Of a DNA stretch of 64,000 nucleotides, positions 32,701 to 42,279 are shown piece after piece. Below the pieces are notes generated by a model. That model was not told where the DNA came from, did not search any database, and saw only the letters and a program-made list of their open reading frames with translations. Position 1 is the stretch's first letter, and every line of letters starts with the position of its first letter. A program made the translations under genes and the position numbers. Source of the DNA: Odiellus spinosus (taxonomy: Eukaryota > Arthropoda > Arachnida > Opiliones > Phalangiidae); the NCBI GenBank assembly GCA_963920705.1, contig CAWUCO010000268.1:3038001-3102000 (forward strand), read 5' to 3'.

Positions 32701-34049
32701 TGATATTCTATGATTTCTTGAATTGGCCATATTTTTCTTGTTTTTCAATGGATTTTTGAAAACTCTTATTATTTAGACTGTCCATTAATTGCTCTTTCGA
32801 ATGACTTTGGTTTTGTCTAAATTGCAAAATTGTGACCAATATAAAATTGGTTAAAATTAAGCAAAAACGCTTAAAAATCCAAGATTATTAGATTCAAATG
32901 GACACAAAACTTTTGATTTTTAAGCGATTTAGACAAAATTAAGACCACTCGAAAGAGCAAATATTGGTCTATCTAAAAAACAAGAGTTTTGGAAAATCCG
33001 TTGAAAAACATGGAAAATATAGCCAATTCAAAAAACATCTAATATCAAAAAGCGAATTTTTAAAATCTGAAATTTGACTATTTTGATATTGTATGGTTTC
33101 TTGAATTGGCCATATTTTTCTTGTTTTTTAACGGATTTTTGAAAACTCTTATTATTTAGACTGTCCATTAATAGCTCGTTCGAATGACTTTGGTTTTGTC
33201 TAAATTGCAAAATTGTGACAATTATAAAATTGGTTAAAATTAAGCAAAAACACTTAAAAATCCAAGATTATTGGATTCAAATGGACACAAAACTTTTGAT
33301 TTTTAAGCGATTTAGACAAAATTAAGACTACTCGAAAGAGCAAATATTGGTCTATCTAAAAAACAAGAGTTTTGGAAAATCCGTTGAAAAACATGGAAAA
33401 TATGGACAATTCAAAAAACATCTAATATCAAAAAGCGAATTTTGAAAATCTGAAATTTGACTATTTTGATATTGTATGGTTTCTTGAATTGGCCATATTT
33501 TTCTTGTTTTTCCACGGATTTTTGAAAACTCTTGTTATTTAGACTGTCCATTAATTGCTCTTTCGAATGACTTTGGTTTTGTCTAAATTGCAAAATTGTG
33601 ACCAATATAAAATTGGTTAAAATTAAGCAAAAACGCTTAAAAATCCAAGATTATTGGATTCAAATGGACACAAAACTTTTGATTTTTAAGCGATTTAGAC
33701 AAAATTAAGACCACTCGAAAGAGCAAATATTGATCTATCTAAAAAACAAGAGTTTTGGAAAATCCGTTGAAAAACATGGAAAATATAGCCAATTCAAAAA
33801 ACATCTAATATCAAAAAGCGAATTTTTAAAATCTGAAATTTGACTATTTTGATATTCTATGATTTCTTGAATTGGCCATATTTTTCTTGTTTTTCAACGG
33901 ATTTTTGAAAACTCTTATTATTTAGACTGTCCATTAATTGCTCTTTCGAATGACTTTGGTTTTGTCTAAATTGCAAAATTGTGACAAATATAAAATTGGT
34001 TAAAATAAAGCAAAAACACTTAAAAATCCAAGATTATTGGATTCAAATG
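17732..34049 (-). repeat. Palindromic ~383-bp satellite array, left block
   Basis: About 43 tandem monomers. Monomers to about 19240 run in orientation A and the rest in the opposite orientation. Each monomer has two ~103-bp arms in inverted order at roughly 80% identity: for example 18168-18270 is the inverse of 18375-18477, with a ~104-bp spacer. Higher-order structure is clear: a 767-bp dimer repeats at 22686, 23453 and 24220, and a 2,297-bp six-monomer block is duplicated (26902/27284/27666 against 29199/29581/29963, sharing rare variants such as GGACGC and GAGTGTTGG). Each dimer carries a 60-80-codon frame, which I regard as non-coding. Confidence 0.95.
34044..34049. repeat. Target-site duplication, left copy (CAAATG)
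   Basis: The six satellite bases before the left terminus are repeated exactly at 54747-54752 after the right terminus. In uninterrupted monomers this hexamer occurs once (GATTCAAATGGACAC), so it was duplicated on insertion. A 6-bp duplication is the hallmark of Maverick/Polinton integration. Confidence 0.95.
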
Positions 34050-34202
34050 AGTAGTAAAGTACCCCGGAAATAACGAAAACTTTGACCCCCTTTCCAGCCC
34101 CAGCCTGCTAGAGCCCCTCCCAAGGTTTGGGAGAACTTGTTTTTGACATCACCAACTTGTTGAAAAAAATTTTTTTTCAAAATTTCCGCTCGCGCCGGAG
34201 GG
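34050..34202 (+). repeat. Left terminal inverted repeat of the Maverick
   Basis: The first 117 bp (34050-34166) are perfectly inverted at the right end. The match continues with a few differences, mainly in an A/T tract, to about 34202. It starts AGTAGTAAAGTACCCCGG. Confidence 0.95.
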
Positions 34203-34377
34203 CTTTGGTACTAGCGAGGTTCTCCCTTCTCGTTATACAAAGGTTTCGCGCGTTTGGTTTTTAAAGTGGTGGTGTCACGAATTAAAATTGTTATTATTTT
34301 TATTTGGATATTTGTTGGTCTCTATATCTGAATAACCAATAGAAAATAAGGGGGTTTTATATCATTGTCCCGAGGAT

Positions 34378-34385
34378 TATAAAAG
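34378..34385 (+). promoter_or_regulatory. TATA box of the left accessory genes
   Basis: TATAAAAG lies 56 bp upstream of the ATG at 34441, a suitable distance for a short 5' leader. Confidence 0.5.
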
Positions 34386-34440
34386 AATATATTGACATAT
34401 ATTAAGGCTCATAATTTATAATCACTTATTCAAGATCATC

Positions 34441-34719
34441 ATGTCAAGAAAAACGCCAGAAAAAATTGTTATTAAACGTTATTGTCATTGTAATTATTTT
34501 AAAAGATGGAAATACAATGATTCGTATACTCGAAGATTTGCTATTGGGTTTGGGGTAACGTTGCTAACCCCCATTCTCGTTCCTATTGGTTTTGTTATGT
34601 CAGTCTTTTCTGCTGACCCAATTTATTTGATAACAAGTTTTTTACCACTCCTTTACATCTACATTAAAATGGGAGAACCTTTAGACAAATTATGCCACTA
34701 CTGTGGGCGTTTCCTTTAA
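34441..34719 (+). CDS. Small membrane protein 1, unknown function
   Basis: 92 residues from an ATG that follows a TATA box. The N-terminal ~32 residues are basic and contain CHCNYF. Two hydrophobic segments follow (about 34-55 and 60-77), and the C-terminus holds CHYCG, so a Cys/His pair sits at each end. The membrane core, with PILVPIGF and DPIYL, matches the core of the next gene (PLTVPIAF, DMYCV), so the two look like tandem paralogues. I do not recognise the family. It probably sits in a host or virion membrane. Confidence 0.6.
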   Translation: MSRKTPEKIVIKRYCHCNYFKRWKYNDSYTRRFAIGFGVTLLTPILVPIGFVMSVFSADPIYLITSFLPLLYIYIKMGEPLDKLCHYCGRFL

Positions 34720-34781
34720 TTTTAAAATAAATATTTTAGTTTTCTAATGATAGAATTTTAGATACTCGTGAGCTTTTCATC

Positions 34782-35141
34782 ATGTGGGAATCGATATTCT
34801 CAGCTCTGTTCGAAATTATTCTAACTTATCCGCTTTTTTCAATTTTGATAATTTGGATAGTTCTGATGTTGTTACCGGCGGAATATTTCGCGGCCTTTTT
34901 CTTGATTTTAATAAGCCCATTGACTGTGCCAATCGCCTTTCTAATTGGACTTTTGCAAGGAGACATGTACTGTGTTTTGGTTATTTTTGCACCGTACTTG
35001 TGGTTATCGCTACTTATTTACCAAGTCCTAAAGAAGCTCGTATTGATACCTGTGACATGTGGAGAAATACTATATAATGTGAGCCTGGACTATTACTTTC
35101 AAAACATCCAAAAATTATCACGAGTAAAAGAACAATCATAA
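34782..35141 (+). CDS. Small membrane protein 2, paralogue of the preceding gene
   Basis: 119 residues, mostly hydrophobic, with about three predicted membrane segments between residues 10 and 85 and a short polar tail. It begins 62 bp after the previous stop. It shares the pattern P-x-x-VPI-[GA]-F, an acidic DxY and a second FxP block with its neighbour, which supports an old duplication. An overlapping frame at 34784 is a shadow. Function unknown. Confidence 0.6.
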   Translation: MWESIFSALFEIILTYPLFSILIIWIVLMLLPAEYFAAFFLILISPLTVPIAFLIGLLQGDMYCVLVIFAPYLWLSLLIYQVLKKLVLIPVTCGEILYNVSLDYYFQNIQKLSRVKEQS

Positions 35142-35226
35142 ATTTTATTTTTTGTGAAAAATTGTAATATATTACAAAGAAATGTGTAATTTTTATTGTA
35201 TATTATATAAATTAAAAATATAATAA

Positions 35227-35448
35227 ATGTTTTTTAATCAAAAGTTGGTATTTATTATTTTTAAAAGTATGGAAATTGTAAGAATTCCTCGAGTTCCACT
35301 TGTAGATAATTTTTGCCTCAATATTCAGTTTCGAATGAATCTTTTTTTTTTCAAAGATAGTGATATCATTCTCAAGTTTTATTTGAAACCCAGAGAGTTC
35401 GAATTTAGAACGTCATCAAAGGTTCCAATCATCTTGCCAAAGTTTTAA
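35227..35448 (+). CDS. Possible small ORF, unknown
   Basis: 73 codons from an ATG at 35227; a second ATG at 35269 gives 59. The composition is not clearly coding and no motif is recognised. It is in line with the two membrane-protein genes, so it could be a third accessory gene or chance. Confidence 0.22.
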   Translation: MFFNQKLVFIIFKSMEIVRIPRVPLVDNFCLNIQFRMNLFFFKDSDIILKFYLKPREFEFRTSSKVPIILPKF

Positions 35449-36660
35449 TCCCCCGACGTCCACAATTTTTGTAAATTGTTTGATCATCGCAATATTCGAT
35501 GAAAGATTAAAGATCCATGACCAAAAGTTCAGAAGACCAAATTCTTGAGCGCAATTTTTTATCCTTGCGCCGTCTGTATTTGCTTGATAAGTCTAAGTGG
35601 GTTTCTTGGATAGTTAACGTTTTTTCCAATATAAGGCTTTTTATGGTATTTGTATCAATTTAGTGAAGTTTGAACTCTAGCAAGAGATCTAGTTAATTTA
35701 AAGCTTCCTGCTCACCCGAGCAGAACTGCCTGTATGTAAAGTTGGATTTTACCAATGATATTGCTTTTTGACCATTTAGAGCAACAGTTTTTTTCGAGTT
35801 AATGCAAGACTCTACAACTAAAAAGGGACTCATTTTTCGAGTCATCACGGACCTAAGTCTGGGCCTAAGTAGTTGCAAAAATTTAGAGACCGGAACGATA
35901 CGATTTTTATTAAATTTATAGCAACCAATTTGCCCGTTAATAGTGATACTCTGATTCGTCAATTTCATCGTAGAGTCTTACACAAGGACCACGACCGATC
36001 TTTCTCGGTCTTAGACAAGGACCATGAGTGGTCCTTTTCACTCGACGTGAACGGTATTTTGGTTGGTATGTGTAAATATATTTATATTACCATACTTAGG
36101 AAAAATCCAAGAAAAGCAAAAAAAAAATAATTTCATGCTCCAGAAGACTTAGCAAAGATATGCGTAGTAAAAAAATCTTTGTCAACTAAAAGAAAGGGAC
36201 TGAGCATGCAAAAGAGTTCATTTACCTAACCAAAAACAACTAAATTACTACAACCGGTATTAGATTGCTAAAAAAATTAAAACTTAAAATTCAAGAAAGC
36301 AAAATCATGCATTTATGAAACTTAACGCAAAAAAAAAGATAATGATGGTTTATGAAACTTAAGGCTTAAGAAGACGATAGAGGACCAAAATCATGACAGC
36401 CAAAAGGAATAAAATTGCAGGTTCCAAAAGACATAGTAAAGATATGAGGAGTAATAAAAATTATAGTAAAGATATGAGAAGCAAAGAAAGAGACTATGAT
36501 AAAAAAATATATTACACTCCCCCATCTATACCGCATTGGTAGAACCAACATAAAAAAATATATTACACTCTGGCCGTAAAAGAGTGGTAATATATGGCCA
36601 GAGGTGTTTACAGTCCGCTGAAACAAAAAAAAAAAGGGAAAATTATATGACTGTAAAATT
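35449..36660. other. 1.2-kb non-coding region with hairpins and short repeats
   Basis: No convincing gene. Two adjacent perfect hairpins lie at 35993-36010 (GACCGA/TCGGTC) and 36017-36036 (AAGGACCA/TGGTCCTT). Short direct repeats include TTTATGAAACTTAA (about 36310 and 36350) and AAAAAAATATATTACACTC (about 36503 and 36552). A long gene-free stretch in an otherwise compact element suggests a regulatory role or decayed genes. Confidence 0.5.
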
Positions 36661-36775
36661 AAAGACTAGCGTGGTTTAGGGGTAAAAGTATGAATATTAT
36701 AAAAAAAAAGTCCGGGGTTCGAATCCCCTTCGATAAAATAATATTTCCTACCCTTAAACCACGCTAGTCTTTTTT
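36661..36775 (+). ncRNA. Putative RNA polymerase III hairpin RNA, VA-RNA-like
   Basis: A tRNA-type internal promoter is visible: A-box-like TGGTTTAGGGG at 36672-36682 and an exact B box GGTTCGAATCC at 36716-36726, followed by a T6 terminator at 36770-36775. Bases 36661-36684 pair with 36749-36772 in a continuous 24-bp stem; the only non-Watson-Crick pair is G-U (36679/36754), so the pairing suits RNA. A second stem joins 36692-36700 with 36738-36746, and the B box forms its own T-arm-like hairpin (36714-36728). It is not a normal tRNA, because no acceptor stem closes next to the T arm. Pol III normally starts 10-20 bases before the A box, which is where the stem begins. Confidence 0.6.
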
Positions 36776-36835
36776 GTTCTTAAAAGAAAAAATTCTCATA
36801 AAAAACTCTCATTTAACATTTGGTTTCGTTACGTT

Positions 36836-39088
36836 ATGGAACAATTCCATTGTACTTTAAGCTCTAACGCTTCACTCGATATTTTTCCAAATAATACTCA
36901 AAGTTCGTTTAAAAATGTACTCGTTAAAGAGCTACAACTTAATAATCACGAATGGAGTGTAGGGTTAAGCGAAATAATCTATCCCGCGTCCTGGCATAAC
37001 GTAAGCGGTACTAAATATAACAAATTTTGGATATTGACGGACGAGAATAGCCAAAATAATTTACTAGACGAACCCTATATTTACTATAAACTCGAATTAC
37101 CGCCTGGAAATTATAAAGCCACCACCCAAAATGATAAAATTATAGAATATTCTTTGCAAGAAATGCTAATTAATGAAATTAGTAAACTAATTCAAGAGAA
37201 CGAGCTGACGAGGGACAAAATCGAATTTGGTATTACCAATCGTTTGGCGGGAAATAATAAACATTTAGAGCTATTTTCAAAAAATCCGTTAATTGACAAA
37301 AAATTACCTCGGTTTTTGAGCATTCGCACGGCAAATAATGTCGAAGTACGGATTCCTTCCATGTCTCCGTTAGCAACTGTATTCGAATTTAGAGAGAACG
37401 AATTTGTTAAAGATAATTTTCTAAGTCCTATACCATTAAGCAAGTACGCTAGGACGATAAGTTTGCAATATACAAATAATTACATTGATATCAGAATTCC
37501 GTCTCCGCTGGTTGAAAGAAGATTAGTGGCAGGCAATGTGTTCGATTCAAAAGTGCCCAAGAAAAATTCGCAGTCGGATTATATAGCAGATTCAAAACCT
37601 CCGGGTGAAACTACTTTAATTAACTCCCCTGAAATATCCGAGGCTGTAAAAATCGATATCCCTCCATCTATAAGCGCAAAACCGTCGTTTAAAGAAACCA
37701 CGCCCTTAAAGCCATCTATTCCCCCTATTCAACCTCTTACGAAAGAAGCGGATCAATCTGGTATCGAGGCCCCCGTAGTAGAGTCTGAGCCGATACCGCT
37801 TGAAAAGGCCCCAGAAAATAAATCAGTACCTACATTGAGCCCGGCGATAACAACTTTACCCCCGCCAACCCCCACTTCGTACGAACACTGGGCAAATTAC
37901 AGGGTTTTGATTAAACCGGGGAGCATATCCGCTGATTTAGACGAACGAGGACGCGTTATTAACGAGACCTTAGCCCAAAAAATTTGCGACGCGTTTAGTT
38001 TAACTATATTTAATCGAGTTCGGGGGGTAGTTTTTAAAGTAGAATTTAATTACGCGAATGATCCTAGTTTTACCATGAGAGCTCCTCCAGGTATCGAAAT
38101 TCGTTTATCGCCTCAATTAAGTCAGCTCTTAAATATTCCATACGCGTTTCATTCGAGTATTACGGGCTATAATTTTATGTACCCCAAAACAGAAAAAATA
38201 TATATTAAGGATAATGGTAATTATATCGATTACAGAATAAATCCATTTGGTAACCCGGTTCTTTCGAACCAAAACGATTACGTTTACTATAATTTTAATT
38301 TGGATCCTGAAATAGTTTTTAAAGGGAAAATGGATGAAAATAACGTTTATGTTCCCTTTTCCATGTACGAAGAGATTTTAGAAAAATTAAAAGAAAGTTT
38401 AAATTACGAGCCTTTGCGCGCTTATAATATAAAATTTGACATTATCAATCGTAATGAAGAAAAATACTTTCAAATTAGTCTCCCCCCGTACGTCGAGTGT
38501 TCAATTAGCGGCTCTCTCGCTGATATTTTAAATTTAGAGTTAAGCGGATATCAAAAAAATATATTAGTTAGTACTAGAAATTTACACGCTAATTATAAGA
38601 AATTTCAAGCGGATAAAAATAGTTCGATTAATTTTCGAGTTCACAATCATTTGTTTATCATGGGTGGTGACCATACGGAAACTTCTGTTCGACTGGATAG
38701 TAAAAATTATATGCCTATGTACAATCGTCAAAATAAAGAAATTATTCCATTTGGGATGCATTTAAAAATTTTAGCCGCTTTAAGAGAACAAATAAAATTA
38801 CGTCAACTAAGGGGATGTTCTTTTAATATTTTAAAAGTAAACGAAAACGATTTTCGACTCGCGGTAGAATTACCAGCGGGTGTTCGTTTCAAAATGAGCG
38901 AATCTTTAGCCGATTTATTTAAATTTCCATCCGATGAATACGTTAGTCTTTATTACCAAGGGGGTACTCTCGATCCGCTCGTGGTGAAGATTGACATTGA
39001 ACCGAATAGTTTTCAATTTGCGTTTGAAATGAATCGTGATAAAGAGGCCAATAAAAAAGTTTTTATAAGAAAAAAGAAAGGCGGGTGA
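36836..39088 (+). CDS. Multi-module structural protein of the Maverick (possible fibre or spike), frameshifted at its end
   Basis: 750 residues. The N-terminus resembles a protein common in Maverick-type elements: a short polar start followed by a WSVGLSEIIYP motif. At least four related modules of ~90-110 residues follow, each ending in a pattern like SLADILNL: about 81-188, 351-440, 481-570 and 611-703. A proline-rich linker fills 250-348. A fifth module lies in the next reading frame, beginning within a few codons of this stop, which indicates that a one-base change in the A6 run at 39070-39075 has split the gene. Its place at the head of the capsid cluster suggests a virion protein; a fibre-like role is inference. 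The ATG at 36836 follows the hairpin RNA by 60 bp. Confidence 0.7.
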   Translation: MEQFHCTLSSNASLDIFPNNTQSSFKNVLVKELQLNNHEWSVGLSEIIYPASWHNVSGTKYNKFWILTDENSQNNLLDEPYIYYKLELPPGNYKATTQNDKIIEYSLQEMLINEISKLIQENELTRDKIEFGITNRLAGNNKHLELFSKNPLIDKKLPRFLSIRTANNVEVRIPSMSPLATVFEFRENEFVKDNFLSPIPLSKYARTISLQYTNNYIDIRIPSPLVERRLVAGNVFDSKVPKKNSQSDYIADSKPPGETTLINSPEISEAVKIDIPPSISAKPSFKETTPLKPSIPPIQPLTKEADQSGIEAPVVESEPIPLEKAPENKSVPTLSPAITTLPPPTPTSYEHWANYRVLIKPGSISADLDERGRVINETLAQKICDAFSLTIFNRVRGVVFKVEFNYANDPSFTMRAPPGIEIRLSPQLSQLLNIPYAFHSSITGYNFMYPKTEKIYIKDNGNYIDYRINPFGNPVLSNQNDYVYYNFNLDPEIVFKGKMDENNVYVPFSMYEEILEKLKESLNYEPLRAYNIKFDIINRNEEKYFQISLPPYVECSISGSLADILNLELSGYQKNILVSTRNLHANYKKFQADKNSSINFRVHNHLFIMGGDHTETSVRLDSKNYMPMYNRQNKEIIPFGMHLKILAALREQIKLRQLRGCSFNILKVNENDFRLAVELPAGVRFKMSESLADLFKFPSDEYVSLYYQGGTLDPLVVKIDIEPNSFQFAFEMNRDKEANKKVFIRKKKGG

Positions 39089-39707
39089 TTTATCATTTTA
39101 TAGCGACCAGCCCTTATTCCAGCAAAACACCAAAGTTTACACTTGCGAAATTCCCATCGGGACATACACGTCAATAGAAGATGTTTTTTCTGCTATGATT
39201 GAAGCCTTACCCGCAGAGATTCACCAAAAAAGTATTCAGTTTTCGGTAAATAAAAATGGGACGGTCAAGGTTTCGTGCGATAAAAATATTTGGATTTGTT
39301 TTCATTACGTCTCACATCCCGACGATCATCTTGGGGGGTTAGGTGATATGTTAGGCTTTCGAATCGATCAAGACGCCGTTTACAAAGAAGTGACGAGCGA
39401 ATATCCATACGATTTACAAAGAGGCATTCAGATTATGTATATTTATAGCGATATAATATTACCGCAATTAACGGGTGATACAGAAAGCATGTTGCTAAGA
39501 GCCCTCAAAATTGAAAATTCCAACCAAGAGAATATCGATCAAAATGAAGCTAATTTTTTAAACATTGATTATTATCCTTTATGTCTCGATTCAAATCGAA
39601 TTATAGAAATTGAATTAAAAACGGATTTTAACGAACTAATTCCCTTTACAAATAAAGGTCGAACTCTAGTAAAGCTTCATTTCATAAAGAATCGTCATTA
39701 TGAATAG
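39089..39707 (+). pseudogene. Detached C-terminal module of the multi-module structural protein
   Basis: This frame is open from the end of the preceding gene, well upstream of its first ATG (39195). It carries another copy of the module, with GLGDMLGF near residue 50 counted from that ATG, followed by a C-terminal extension of about 110 residues. It lacks a start of its own at the boundary, so it is best read as the tail of the upstream gene, displaced by one base. Its last 8 bases overlap the next gene. Confidence 0.65.
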
Positions 39708-40122
39708 ATATCTCGAATATTATAGTTCTCAGCAAAAAGGGGGTGGTATCCGCGGTTTTCACGGGGGGGTATATCAGTCCGGCAGAGGCCTCGGTTCAAT
39801 TTTTAGGTCTTTATTAAAATATGTCACGCCAATTTTAAAACCGTTAGCTTCAAATTTGGGCACCGAAGCGTTAAGCATGAGTCATAACATTCTTAAAGAT
39901 ATTCAAGGAGGTATGGAGCCTAAACCCAGTTTAAAAAGAAACTCACGAATTGCCGTAGCCAATTTGATAAATAAAGTGGTGGATAATACCATTAGACCTC
40001 AGAGTGGAAGTGGCAATAAAAGGAGACGCAGGGGTTCAAAACTAGGCTCTGACAAACGTTTTAAAAATCCACGGAAAAAAAGCAGAAAACCCCGTCAAAT
40101 TAGATCGGATTATTTAGATTGA
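39700..40122 (+). CDS. pVI/core-like basic virion protein
   Basis: 140 residues. A glycine-rich start (QQKGGGIRGFHGG, QSGRGLG) leads into a hydrophobic/amphipathic segment (about 33-62) and a strongly basic C-terminus (KRRRRGSK, RKKSRKPR). This resembles the small Gly-rich proteins of Maverick capsid clusters compared with adenovirus pVI or pX. QKGG at residues 12-15 fits the adenain cleavage pattern xGG, as expected for a precursor processed by the element protease. It starts inside the previous gene (8-bp overlap) and ends 7 bp before the capsid gene. Confidence 0.65.
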   Translation: MNRYLEYYSSQQKGGGIRGFHGGVYQSGRGLGSIFRSLLKYVTPILKPLASNLGTEALSMSHNILKDIQGGMEPKPSLKRNSRIAVANLINKVVDNTIRPQSGSGNKRRRRGSKLGSDKRFKNPRKKSRKPRQIRSDYLD

Positions 40123-40129
40123 AAAAAAA

Positions 40130-41419
40130 ATGGCTCTTTACGAAGGAATGATGTCGAATTTAGATTTGTTTACTCGCCCTTTATTAAATAGAAATATTAT
40201 TTCCAATAAAACGACTCAGTATCATCCCATCAGCCCCGTCAATGAAAATACCGAGCAAATAGAGTTTTTTATCGCTGGAAACCCATTATATCTTGATTTA
40301 TCAAAACTACGCATTAAAGTTAGAGCGCGTATTGTTCATACGGACGGGAGTATTTTAGAACCTGACGAGAAAAAAGTTTCCTTAAGTAACATTCCTATCG
40401 CGAGTCTTTTTAGCCAAGTTGAAGCGTATCTTGGAACTAAACCGGTGCAATCTTCAAATGCTCTTTATCCATATCAGGCCTACTTGGCAACTCATCTAAA
40501 TTACGGGCCGGCGGGATATTACAGCGATTATCCCTCTAAGCCAGACGATGCTTTTGTCGCGGCTGATTCTATTAAAAATGGCATTAAAACTCGCTCTACT
40601 TTTGTCCACCAATCAAATGTTTTTGAATTTTTAGGCCCTTTATTTTTAGATATTACTAAACTCGATAAATTTTTAATTAACGATGTGGATGTTCGAGTTA
40701 GATTACTTCGCGCTCCTAACGCTTTTTCTATTATTAGCACAGAAGCGAATAAACAATATAAAATTGAACTTGTCGAAGTTAGTTTATACGCCAAACATGT
40801 AGAAGTATTGGACCAAATTGTTTTGTCTCACGCGGCTGTAATGAGAAAAACTCCCGCCATTTATCCTTTGACAAACGTCACGATGAAGAGTTTCGTCATC
40901 ATGGCGAACTCAACGGATGTCGTGAGGGAAAACGTATTTTTAGGTTTAGTTCCCAACCGTGTTGTTATTGGGTTGGTAACGAATAAATGTAAAAACGGTT
41001 CGCTCGATACAAATCCCTTTAATTTTAAGCACTTCACCTTAAATTTTCTTCAAATAACCGTCGGTACGCTAAATTTCCCTGACCAGGCTTTTACCCCAAA
41101 TTTCAATACGAATAAATCTCTTAATTACACCCGTGAATACCAATCTTTGTTTGATGGCCTTGATACCGATCTGACGGATACCGGTAACGGAATCTCGTAT
41201 CAGAGATACCTTCATGGAAACTGTTTATACGCGTTGGATCTTACAAAAGAGCATCTCGCCTCTGCGAGCCACAGCTCCGTGACGCAAACAGGCAGCGTCC
41301 GAATCTCCATGAAATTTGAAAAACCCCTGCCGGAAAATGTTTGCGTTTTAATATACGCTGAATTTGAAAACACGATTCTTATTTCTCAAGAACGAGATGT
41401 TATCTACACCCCGCAATAA
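40130..41419 (+). CDS. Major capsid protein, double jelly roll (hexon-like)
   Basis: 429 residues, intact. The pattern IEFFIAGNPLYLDLSKLRI, then SLFSQVEAYL and ALYPYQAYLATHLNYG, is characteristic of Maverick/adintovirus major capsid proteins; the later VFLGLVPNRVVIGLV and NPFNFKHFTLNF also fit. The protein would form trimeric capsomers of an icosahedral shell. It lies between the pVI-like protein and an unassigned gene, in one plus-strand cluster. The length is near the lower end for the family. Confidence 0.9.
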   Translation: MALYEGMMSNLDLFTRPLLNRNIISNKTTQYHPISPVNENTEQIEFFIAGNPLYLDLSKLRIKVRARIVHTDGSILEPDEKKVSLSNIPIASLFSQVEAYLGTKPVQSSNALYPYQAYLATHLNYGPAGYYSDYPSKPDDAFVAADSIKNGIKTRSTFVHQSNVFEFLGPLFLDITKLDKFLINDVDVRVRLLRAPNAFSIISTEANKQYKIELVEVSLYAKHVEVLDQIVLSHAAVMRKTPAIYPLTNVTMKSFVIMANSTDVVRENVFLGLVPNRVVIGLVTNKCKNGSLDTNPFNFKHFTLNFLQITVGTLNFPDQAFTPNFNTNKSLNYTREYQSLFDGLDTDLTDTGNGISYQRYLHGNCLYALDLTKEHLASASHSSVTQTGSVRISMKFEKPLPENVCVLIYAEFENTILISQERDVIYTPQ

Positions 41420-41461
41420 AAACTCCGTCGTCTTTCGAAATTTAATTATTTAACGGTCAAC

Positions 41462-42178
41462 ATGGGTCCTGTGCACAACTTGTCCGAGAAGCTCGAAATT
41501 ACGGTGGTAAATGCCTTGGAACCTGAAATAAATGTTCGACGAGTCGATACGCTGACAACATTGAATCTGAAAGAAGAGGCTTGGATAGCTTTATTTCGAT
41601 TTTCCGACGACATTACCGCTTTTTTGAAAAATAACTCGAGACGGTTTCATCTATGGCTTCCAATAAGCAATGAAAGGATCAAGCTGGAATGTTTCGTGAA
41701 CTCGTCTAATGATAGACTCGTGGACATTCGTTACTATGAACGGGGCAATCAAGCAAATTATTTCATATTATTTTCCACCGCCAGAGGTTTTAGTCTGAAG
41801 CTGAAGGATTGGGAAAGACTTCTTATTTTAAAACCAGTTTTGGATCGTGAAATCAAAAGCAAGAAAGCCGCGCGACTTCATATGAAAGAATTAATGGTTA
41901 ATCATTTAACTAATATTATTTTTGATATGACTGATAATTGTCCAAATATCGATTGTAAAAAATCTCTAGCCCATACTCCAGAATGTAACGCGGGCGGAGG
42001 GAGCTGGGAAAATAGAGTAGAAATAACTCTATCTGAGGCTTTACCTTTAATCGATCGGTCTGTTATATTAAATAAATTTCGCGCCGAATACGGATTTGAA
42101 GACGACGAAAATTTATTATTTAATTATATGAGTACTAATTTACAAGAACTAAAGAATGCCCTTGTTTTTGGATATTAA
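41462..42178 (+). CDS. Unassigned capsid-cluster protein (possible minor capsid)
   Basis: 238 residues, intact, 42 bp after the capsid gene. The first half is beta-rich in appearance; a mid-region cysteine cluster (CPNIDCKKSLAHTPEC) could bind zinc; the C-terminal part is acidic and helical. Its place beside the capsid gene would suit a minor capsid or penton protein, but I see no motif proving this. Confidence 0.6.
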   Translation: MGPVHNLSEKLEITVVNALEPEINVRRVDTLTTLNLKEEAWIALFRFSDDITAFLKNNSRRFHLWLPISNERIKLECFVNSSNDRLVDIRYYERGNQANYFILFSTARGFSLKLKDWERLLILKPVLDREIKSKKAARLHMKELMVNHLTNIIFDMTDNCPNIDCKKSLAHTPECNAGGGSWENRVEITLSEALPLIDRSVILNKFRAEYGFEDDENLLFNYMSTNLQELKNALVFGY

Positions 42179-42279
42179 AAAATGTATATTAACCGATGTT
42201 CTGAAATAAAAAATTTCATTTTGGTCACGTTTTTCGTATTTTTTTCCACTGATTTTTTTGTAGAGCTATTAAATATATT

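Noticed and set aside
35693-36130. Opposed 91- and 85-codon frames in the Maverick left arm
   Set aside because: They overlap each other and the hairpin cluster, with no motif and no coding composition.
36661-36775. A normal tRNA gene
   Set aside because: The T arm and both promoter boxes are tRNA-like, but no acceptor stem closes beside the T arm and there is no proper anticodon arm; the 5' arm pairs far downstream in a long hairpin.
39060-39095. Programmed -1 frameshift at A AAA AAG in the structural gene
   Set aside because: The slippery heptamer is present in the right phase, but the downstream module is in the +1 frame, not -1.
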